This document shows, piece by piece, positions 58,580 to 64,000 of a stretch of DNA of 64,000 bases. Numbering within the stretch: the first letter of the stretch is position 1; each line of letters opens with the position of its first letter. A program made the translations under genes and the position numbers. Source of the stretch: Curtobacterium pusillum. GTDB lineage: Bacteria; Actinomycetota; Actinomycetes; Actinomycetales; Microbacteriaceae. Location of the stretch: positions 1 to 64,000 of the forward strand of contig NZ_JABMCE010000052.1 of the NCBI RefSeq assembly GCF_013359865.1, read 5' to 3'. The notes beneath the pieces were generated by a model, which saw only the letters and a program-made list of their open reading frames with translations, did no database searches and had not been told where the DNA came from.

Positions 58580-59244
58580 CGCCGAGCCGGAACGAGGTCG
58601 CCCAGCGGCCGCCGCGTGACGACCTCGCCCTCGAGGACTTCCCGGTCGAGGAGTCCCGTGGCACCACGTTCTACCGGGCGAAGCGACACGACCGCGGCGC
58701 GTGGTGGTTCGCCAGCGCCGAACCCGATGCCGACGGTGTGGACGGGGGACGCTTCGACCTCGCCGTTCCGCGCGGCACGTGCTACTGGGCCGACGCCGTC
58801 GAGGTCGCCGTGCGGGAACGGCTGGCCCACCACGTCCTCACGACGAACACCGTGTTCGCCTCCCGTGCGCGGGAGATGGTCGTCGTCGCCGCCCGGGCGT
58901 CGCGGGGACGACGCTTCGCGGACGTCACCCATCCCGCAGCCGTCCGGTACGGCGTCGGTGCCGAGCTGCAGACCATGACGGACTACCGCGTTCCGCAGGC
59001 CTGGGCACGGGCGTTCGATGCGGCCGGGTTCGCCGGTGTGCGCTACAGCACCCGGTTCACGAGCGCCTCGGCCGCCAACGCGTGGGCCGTGTTCGGTGCG
59101 GCCGGCGTCCCGAAGCGCCCACGGCCCGAGCGGGTGCACCGGGACGGCGTGACGGCGTGCCGCGAGTCGGGGATCCGGGTGCTCGACGACGGGTCCGAGG
59201 CCGGGCCGGAGCGTTTCACCTTCACCACCCCGCCGGAGGACTGA
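58576..59244 (+). CDS. RES-domain toxin (NAD+-depleting type)
   Basis: GTG 58576 overlaps the antitoxin and gives 222 residues. RES motifs are in order: Arg34 in T-F-Y-R-A-K-R, Glu81 in A-V-R-E, and a Ser/Thr pair in G-V-R-Y-S-T-R-F (the family Ser may be the Thr here). RES toxins break down NAD+. With the preceding Xre-like gene it forms a type II toxin-antitoxin module. Confidence 0.85.
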   Translation: MTPSRNEVAQRPPRDDLALEDFPVEESRGTTFYRAKRHDRGAWWFASAEPDADGVDGGRFDLAVPRGTCYWADAVEVAVRERLAHHVLTTNTVFASRAREMVVVAARASRGRRFADVTHPAAVRYGVGAELQTMTDYRVPQAWARAFDAAGFAGVRYSTRFTSASAANAWAVFGAAGVPKRPRPERVHRDGVTACRESGIRVLDDGSEAGPERFTFTTPPED

Positions 59245-59290
59245 GGGGCCGACGATCGCCGGTGTCGGTGGTCGTGCCTACCGTGACGGC

Positions 59291-60256
59291 GTGGCCGAAC
59301 CCGTCGACGCGTGGTGGCGCCGCCGGCAGTGGTCGCGCGGTGCCGCGGTGCCGTACGCCGTGGGGGAGTTCCGTGCCGAGTGGGCGTCCTACCCCGTGCT
59401 CGTCCGGCAGTACCACCCGGAGTGGAACCACGGCGTCGTCCTGACGCAGGTCCCGCCGGCGGCCGAGGTGCTGCTCACGTGGGAGTGCGACGTGGGACAC
59501 GTCTTCGTGGCCACGCCAGCCGAACAGCGATCCCGCCCGGGCCGTGAGCGTCGGCGTTCGGTGTGGTGCCCGGAGTGCGCGGTGCAGGCGCAGCCCCAGC
59601 GCTGGCCCGTCCTGCCCGCCGACTGGCCGTCCGGGGTGCCCGTACCGCAGCGCGTCGTCCGGCTCACGGGGCGGCAGACCCTGCCCGCGGCGCCGGCACG
59701 GGGCGTCCCGGCCGGAGCGATGGCGTCCGCGCGGACACGGCGACGCCCGGACCCCACGGCGCCCCGGACTCCGAAGCCGGCCGTCCCGCGGTCGATCTGC
59801 CCGAAGACGCCCCGCCTGCCCTCGGGCGAGTCGTTCGCGAGCGTCTGCGCACCGGCGACGGCGTCCGCGGTGGAGGCCGAGCTCCGCGCCGCGCTGGCCG
59901 AACGCTTCGCCTTCACGTACGACCACTCCGCGATCCGCCTCGACCGTCCGTTCTTCGACCACGTGGAGGTCTGGCCGGACATCATCCTGCCGGAGCTCCG
60001 CGTCGCGATCGAGTACGACTCCACCGGACGCCACGGGCTCGAGCACGTCGGACCCCGGCAGGAGACCGACCGGCGGAAGGACCGTGCCGTGCGGGCCGTC
60101 GGGTGGGAGGTCGTGCGCATCCGGACCGGGCGGCTGCAGGCCCTCGGTCCCCACGACCTCGAAGTGTCCGGCATCTCCGGCCGCACGGTCGCCCGACTGA
60201 TCGACACACTGCGGGACATCCGCGGCAGCCTATTCGTCGACGCCTACGCCCGCTGA
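59291..60256 (+). CDS. Zinc-ribbon plus DUF559/VSR-like endonuclease-fold protein
   Basis: GTG 59291 gives 321 residues. The N-terminal treble-clef/zinc-ribbon region has W-E-C-D-V-G-H and W-C-P-E-C. A Pro/Arg/Ala-rich linker (about 120-180) follows. The C-terminal nuclease-like domain has P-D-I-I-L-P-E-L-R-V-A-I-E-Y-D-S, with acidic residues Asp and Glu spaced as in PD-(D/E)xK/VSR-like nucleases, and D-R-R-K-D-R-A-V-R-A-V-G-W-E-V-V-R-I-R. It probably cuts DNA; target unknown. Confidence 0.65.
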   Translation: MAEPVDAWWRRRQWSRGAAVPYAVGEFRAEWASYPVLVRQYHPEWNHGVVLTQVPPAAEVLLTWECDVGHVFVATPAEQRSRPGRERRRSVWCPECAVQAQPQRWPVLPADWPSGVPVPQRVVRLTGRQTLPAAPARGVPAGAMASARTRRRPDPTAPRTPKPAVPRSICPKTPRLPSGESFASVCAPATASAVEAELRAALAERFAFTYDHSAIRLDRPFFDHVEVWPDIILPELRVAIEYDSTGRHGLEHVGPRQETDRRKDRAVRAVGWEVVRIRTGRLQALGPHDLEVSGISGRTVARLIDTLRDIRGSLFVDAYAR

Positions 60257-60305
60257 CCGCGCCGCCCGCGCCGCCCGCGCAGCCCGCGCCGCGCCGCGCC
60301 GCCCG
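60257..60305. repeat. CGCGCCGCC-type low-complexity spacer
   Basis: About 50 bases of short CGCGCCGCC/CGCGCAGCC units separate converging genes. It has no stem of note and is probably a neutral spacer. Confidence 0.5.
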
Positions 60306-60310
60306 TGCGC

Positions 60311-60883
60311 TCAGGTGCGGAGCGCCAGCGCCTCGCTCGTCCACCGGGCGTGCAGCTCCCACGGGTCGGTCACCCCCGAGGCCACGGCGTCGACGTGCGC
60401 GAGCAGTTCCGGCGTCACCCGGAACCACTCGGTGCCCGGGTACCGGGTGGCGGCGAACCGCGCGTGCCGCCGCCGTTCGAGGGTCCGGTCGCCGCGCTCG
60501 AACCCGAGCAGGTCCTGGTGCGGGATCGCCGCGAGCCGCTGGCGCGGGTTGGCGGTCGTCCCGATCTTGATCCGGTCGCCGAAGTCGTCGCGCATCCGCA
60601 GGTAGTAGACGACGTCGACGCGCGGAGGAGCGAGCTCGCCGTCGGGGACGTCCCCGTACCGCCACTCGCACGTGACGCACACCGCACGGGAGGGGTACCG
60701 GACCCCGACCCGCGACCCGCACACCGGGCACGGGCCGGGCAGCGCGTCCTCGACGCCGGCGTGCTCGGCGACGAACTCGGTCACGAGCGTGACGTGCCCC
60801 GCGCAGAGCGGCACCGGCGGCGAGCCGTCGCCGACAGCGACCGGTGCGTGGCAACCGGGCACGCAGCAGGAGAGGGCGATCAT
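60311..60883 (-). CDS. GIY-YIG (MUG113-like) nuclease-fold protein with Cys-rich N-terminus
   Basis: ATG 60883 gives 190 residues. The N-terminus has C-C-V-P-G-C-H, P-C-P-V-C and C-V-T-C, suggesting bound zinc. The C-terminal domain shows the GIY-YIG variant V-Y-Y-L-R...R-I-K-I-G-T-T, then L-E-R-R-R-H-A-R-F-A and G-T-E-W-F. Like its neighbour it pairs zinc ribbons with a nuclease fold, so both may act on DNA. Confidence 0.75.
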   Translation of the reverse strand: MIALSCCVPGCHAPVAVGDGSPPVPLCAGHVTLVTEFVAEHAGVEDALPGPCPVCGSRVGVRYPSRAVCVTCEWRYGDVPDGELAPPRVDVVYYLRMRDDFGDRIKIGTTANPRQRLAAIPHQDLLGFERGDRTLERRRHARFAATRYPGTEWFRVTPELLAHVDAVASGVTDPWELHARWTSEALALRT

Positions 60884-60938
60884 GCCGGGAACGCTAGCCG
60901 GACCCACCGACGCGAGCCGTGCCTCCCGGCCCAGGCTG

Positions 60939-61784
60939 TCACTCGGTGAAGATGACGCCGATCGGCTCGCGCTTCTCCTCCTGGAACCGGTCCTCGGCCC
61001 GGCCGAGCGCCCAGTATGCGGACAGCGACATCTCGGACTTCTCGAGTCCCCAGTCGTCCTGCAGCAGCCGACGGATCGCCTTCATCGCGGTCCGCTCGCC
61101 GTGCGCGAAGACCTGGACGGGCCGGGAGGCGCGCACCAGCGACCGGGCGGCCTCCAGCAGGAGCGTGCCCGGCTCGGCGCCGGTGGCGTCGCGGTGCAGC
61201 CACCGCAGGTCCACACCGGCGGGGTGGCGGACGGGCTGCTCGTCGGCGGGGCCGGCCACCTCGACCAGGGCGACGCCCGTGGCGGAGTCGGGCAGCGCCT
61301 CCAGGGCGGCGGAGATCGCGGGCAGGGCGCTGTCGTCACCGAGCAGCACGTGCGTGACGGCCGGGTCGGCGGAGGGGGCGTACCCGCCGCCGGGTCCGGA
61401 GAGCGCGAGCAGGTCGCCGGGCTGCGCCGCGGCCGCCCAGGGGCCGGCGAGGCCCTCGTCGCCGTGCACGACGAAGTCGACGGCGATGGTCTTCGCGTCG
61501 TGGTCGACCGCGCGGACCGTGTACGTGCGCCGAGCCGGGCGATCCTGCTTGGGGAGCGTCTGGCGGAGCCCCTCGAGGTCGTACGGGGGAGTGAGGCCGA
61601 GTGACGGCTTCGCGAGCAGGAGCTTCACGTACTTGTCCGTCGCAGCGAGGCGCTCCGGATCCGCGCCGCCGACGAAGTCGTCGAAGGCGGGGCCGCCGAG
61701 GTGCACGCGGACCATGTGCGGGGAGAGGCGCTCCGTGCGGTCGACGACGAAGACGTGCTGGGGGCGATTGGGTTTCGAGCTCAT
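60939..61784 (-). CDS. Siderophore-interacting protein (FAD-dependent ferric reductase)
   Basis: ATG 61784 gives 281 residues. The ViuB-type layout is clear: H-M-V-R-V-H-L-G-G near the N-terminus, R-R-T-Y-T-V-R for FAD binding, V-D-F-V-V-H-G-D-E-G-L-A-G-P-W, and a C-terminal NADPH-binding-like part ending Y-W-A-L-G-R-A. It reduces ferric siderophores in the cytosol. Divergent from heme oxygenase, sharing the iron-controlled intergenic region. Confidence 0.9.
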   Translation of the reverse strand: MSSKPNRPQHVFVVDRTERLSPHMVRVHLGGPAFDDFVGGADPERLAATDKYVKLLLAKPSLGLTPPYDLEGLRQTLPKQDRPARRTYTVRAVDHDAKTIAVDFVVHGDEGLAGPWAAAAQPGDLLALSGPGGGYAPSADPAVTHVLLGDDSALPAISAALEALPDSATGVALVEVAGPADEQPVRHPAGVDLRWLHRDATGAEPGTLLLEAARSLVRASRPVQVFAHGERTAMKAIRRLLQDDWGLEKSEMSLSAYWALGRAEDRFQEEKREPIGVIFTE

Positions 61785-61836
61785 CGGTGCGAGCTTCCTC
61801 TCCGTTGCTTGGCGCGGCGCTTGACGTATCGGTGAC

Positions 61837-61855
61837 TAAGGTTAGCCTTACCTCA
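61837..61855. promoter_or_regulatory. IdeR/DtxR iron box over a leaderless promoter
   Basis: The 19-base palindrome centred on GGTTAGCCTTACC matches the known IdeR consensus at about 16 of 19 positions. A -35-like TTGACG (61821-61826) and -10-like TAGCCT (61843-61848), 16 apart, place transcription at the ATG of heme oxygenase. Iron-bound IdeR would block it, so the genes are on under iron limitation. Confidence 0.8.
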
Positions 61856-62523
61856 TGGACACGACCGTCATCCCGTTCTCCGAACTGCTGCGCACGCGGA
61901 CCCGTCGCTCGCACGGCACCTCGGCCGGGAGCGGCTTCATGCACGACCTGCTCCGGGGCGGGTGCGACGTCGCCGACTACGCGGCCCTGCTCGGACAGTA
62001 CTCGTTCGTGTACGACGCCCTCGAGCGTGCTGCCGAACGGATGGCCGACCACCCCGTCGCGTTCCCCTTCGTCACCTCCCAGCTGACGCGCATGCCCGCG
62101 ATCCGGGCGGACCTCGAGTACCTCGTCGGACCGGACTGGTCGGAGCTCGTGTGCCCGCTGCCCGCGACCACGGCCTACGTCCGCCGCCTCAACGAGGTCG
62201 CCGCCGAGTGGCCGGGCGGATTCGTCGCACACCACTACACGCGGTACCTCGGGGACCTGTCCGGCGGCCAGGTGATCGGGAAGGTGCTCGCCGACCAGTT
62301 CGGGTTCGAGACGAACGGCATCCTCTTCTACATCTTCGACCAGGTCGCCGACCCGGGGGCGTTCAAGGACACCTACCGGGCGCAGCTCGACGCCGCGCCG
62401 TGGTCGGCCGAGGAGCAGGAGCGGGTGATCGCCGAGGTCGAGCTCGCCTACGCCCTCAACAACGGGCTGCTCGAGGAGCTCGACGCACGCCGCGGGGGCG
62501 CGGACGCCGTGGTGACCGCATGA
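61855..62523 (+). CDS. hmuO: Biliverdin-producing heme oxygenase (HmuO-like)
   Basis: ATG 61855 gives 222 residues, the usual length. The proximal heme ligand is in R-S-H-G (His20), and distal helix residues are G-D-L-S-G-G-Q. H-H-Y-T-R-Y-L and L-F-Y-I-F are family blocks. It opens heme to biliverdin, CO and Fe2+, and is placed under an iron box. Confidence 0.92.
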   Translation: MDTTVIPFSELLRTRTRRSHGTSAGSGFMHDLLRGGCDVADYAALLGQYSFVYDALERAAERMADHPVAFPFVTSQLTRMPAIRADLEYLVGPDWSELVCPLPATTAYVRRLNEVAAEWPGGFVAHHYTRYLGDLSGGQVIGKVLADQFGFETNGILFYIFDQVADPGAFKDTYRAQLDAAPWSAEEQERVIAEVELAYALNNGLLEELDARRGGADAVVTA

Positions 62524-62813
62524 GCGCGCCGCTCGACGACGAGGCACGGGGTGCGATCCTCCGGCACATGAACGACGACCACGGCCGGGACAACCTCGTG
62601 ATCGTCCGGGCGAACGGCGCGGCGACGGCCGTGGCGGCCACCATGACCGAGATCGACGCTATCGCCGGCGTCTGGATCGCGCAGCTCGACGACGGCGCCG
62701 AGGAGCAGGTCGTCGTGCCGTGGACCACTCCGTTGACCGATCGACGGTCGGCCCGCGTGCAGATCGTCGAGGCGCACGCCGCGGCCCGGGCGCAGCTCTC
62801 CGAGCCGAGCTGA
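62520..62813 (+). CDS. DUF2470 domain protein
   Basis: ATG 62520 overlaps the heme oxygenase stop (ATGA) and gives 97 residues. The DUF2470 core I-L-R-H-M-N-D-D-H-G-R-D-N is clear; related domains occur in heme-utilisation proteins. Coupled translation supports a role in heme handling. Confidence 0.85.
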   Translation: MSAPLDDEARGAILRHMNDDHGRDNLVIVRANGAATAVAATMTEIDAIAGVWIAQLDDGAEEQVVVPWTTPLTDRRSARVQIVEAHAAARAQLSEPS

Positions 62814-62839
62814 GCCTCCCCGGCGGTCCGACCCAACGC

Positions 62840-64000
62840 TCAGTGGCGCATGCGGCGCGCGAGCTTCTGGATCGGACCGGTTCTCGGGGCCCGCTCGGCG
62901 GGGTCGACGACCTCCTGCTGGTAGAACTCCGCCAGGTCGGACATGAGCGCCCGCCGCTCCGCCCGCGCGTACGCACGCCGCTCACGGGTGAACGCGATCA
63001 CCGTCGACCAGCACATCAGGATCATCACGATGCTGAACGGCAGGGCGGTCGTGATCGCCGCGGTCTTCAGCGCGTCGAGCCCACCTGCGAGCAGCAGCGC
63101 CACCGCGACCAGCGCCGTGACGCCGGCGAAGAAGACGCGGATCCAGTTCTTCGGCTCGATCTGTCCTCCGGTCGCGATCATCCCCATCACGAGCGCCCCC
63201 GAGTCCGCGGAGGTCACGAAGAACACCCCGATGAGGATGATCGCCCCGATGACGAGCACCGTGCCGGCCGGCAGGCTCCCGAGCAGCTGGAAGAGGACCT
63301 GCTCGACGGACACGCTGCCGTCCGCCCCGATGAGATCGGCGTGGCCGTGCAACTGGTCGTACAGCGCCGTGCCACCCATGATCGCGAACCACAGGAAGGT
63401 CAGGAGCGTCGGCACGAACAGCACGCCGAGCACGAACTGCCGGACCGTGCGACCGCGGGAGATCCGTGCGATGAAGATGCCCACGAACGGCGCCCAGGAC
63501 ATCCACCAGCCCCAGTAGAACGTCGTCCACGCCCCCTGCCACTCCTGTCCGGACTTCCCCGCGAACGCGCTCGTGTCGAACGCCAGCCCGACGAAGCCCT
63601 GGACGTACTGTCCGATCGACTGGACGAACTCGCCGAGCAGGAACTGGGTCGGGCCGACGAACAGCACGAACACCAGCAGGACCGCTGCGAGCGCGAGGTT
63701 GATGTTCGACAGGATCTTCATGCCCGTGCCGACCCCGCTCAGCAGCGAGCCGATCGCGATCAGGGTGACCACGACGATCAGCCCGATCTGCAGCCCCAGC
63801 GTGTCGTCGGCGATCCCGGTGTAGTCCAGTCCGGAGCCGATCTGCAGCACGCCGAGCCCGAGTGACGTGGCGACGCCGAACAGCGTGCCGATCAGCGCGA
63901 GCACGTCGATGAGGTTCCCCCACCCACCGACGACCCGCCTGCCGAGCAGGGGCTCGAGCGCCCACCGGATCGACACCGGTCGCGACCGGCGGTGGATCGC
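62840..64000 (-). CDS. BCCT-family transporter (betaine/carnitine/choline), 5' end outside window
   Basis: The frame is open to the right edge. About 386 residues of the C-terminal two thirds are present. The BCCT signature W-G-W-W-M-S-W-A-P-F-V-G and I-A-R-I-S-R-G-R-T-V-R are intact, as is F-F-V-T-S-A-D-S-G-A. Many helices are visible. It imports quaternary-ammonium osmolytes with sodium or protons. The cytosolic C-terminus is short and basic. Confidence 0.95.
   Translation of the reverse strand, partial: AIHRRSRPVSIRWALEPLLGRRVVGGWGNLIDVLALIGTLFGVATSLGLGVLQIGSGLDYTGIADDTLGLQIGLIVVVTLIAIGSLLSGVGTGMKILSNINLALAAVLLVFVLFVGPTQFLLGEFVQSIGQYVQGFVGLAFDTSAFAGKSGQEWQGAWTTFYWGWWMSWAPFVGIFIARISRGRTVRQFVLGVLFVPTLLTFLWFAIMGGTALYDQLHGHADLIGADGSVSVEQVLFQLLGSLPAGTVLVIGAIILIGVFFVTSADSGALVMGMIATGGQIEPKNWIRVFFAGVTALVAVALLLAGGLDALKTAAITTALPFSIVMILMCWSTVIAFTRERRAYARAERRALMSDLAEFYQQEVVDPAERAPRTGPIQKLARRMRH

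Noticed and set aside
1..64000. CRISPR array or rRNA operon
   Set aside because: No regularly spaced direct repeats with unique spacers and no rRNA-like conserved segments were seen on reading the window.

Overview
The window is about 70% GC and gene-dense. It has many 4-bp ATGA/GTGA gene overlaps and many GTG starts, some apparently leaderless. It carries an IdeR/DtxR-type iron box and actinobacterial families (DUF2690 XRE, DUF1684, DUF4287, ESX-like small proteins, actinobacterial heme oxygenase). This points to a high-GC actinobacterium, most likely of the Microbacteriaceae (Curtobacterium-like). The genus is inferred from overall character, not from a search.

Layout. (1) 1-3314: an ESX/type VII-like effector locus with a small helical WXG100-like protein, a J-domain membrane protein, a papain-fold (Tox-PL) toxin with a helical N-terminus, and an overlapping small gene that is probably its immunity protein. 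A DUF2690 XRE membrane regulator and a tRNA-Val(UAC) follow. (2) About 4.5-28.3 kb: a mosaic genomic island of lower GC. It starts at the tRNA and ends near a leftover 3' half of a tRNA-Val(UAC) at 28295-28336. It carries a tyrosine integrase with an excisionase-like gene, a degenerate ImmA/IrrE-PIN pair, a DUF4839 protein, many small unknown genes, a complete type I restriction-modification operon (hsdM-hsdS-hsdR plus HTH), decayed genes, a three-gene unknown operon, a protein with three tandem helix-turn-helix units, an AT-rich intergenic tract and a phage-type Dam methyltransferase. (3) 28.4-42 kb: ordinary chromosome with membrane proteins, a GrpB/P-loop pseudogene fusion, an ADH-SDR operon, a MetE-like protein, a TDT-family transporter, DUF1684, a phosphatase and MgtC. 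(4) 42.0-43.5 kb: a retron-like reverse transcriptase next to a truncated flavin monooxygenase remnant. (5) 43.9-54.6 kb: a translationally coupled operon of an AhpD-like protein, four luciferase-like (LLM) flavin monooxygenases and a complete peptide-type ABC transporter, ending in a broken LLM gene. (6) 54.6-57.5 kb: a polar amino-acid ABC transporter. (7) 57.7-60.9 kb: DUF4287, a RES-Xre toxin-antitoxin pair, a zinc-ribbon nuclease-like protein and a GIY-YIG protein. (8) 60.9-62.8 kb: an iron/heme module (siderophore-interacting protein, heme oxygenase, DUF2470) with an iron box. A BCCT transporter runs off the right edge.

How the genes work together. The LLM operon looks like a scavenging pathway in which a peptide-type importer feeds several FMNH2-dependent monooxygenases; the substrate cannot be read from sequence. 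The iron module would release heme iron under iron limitation. The window holds several conflict systems: Tox-PL toxin/immunity, PIN pair, type I RM, RES-Xre and a solitary reverse transcriptase. The reverse transcriptase, the ImmA/IrrE-like protein that has lost its metalloprotease motif, and the triple-HTH protein are the least ordinary items.
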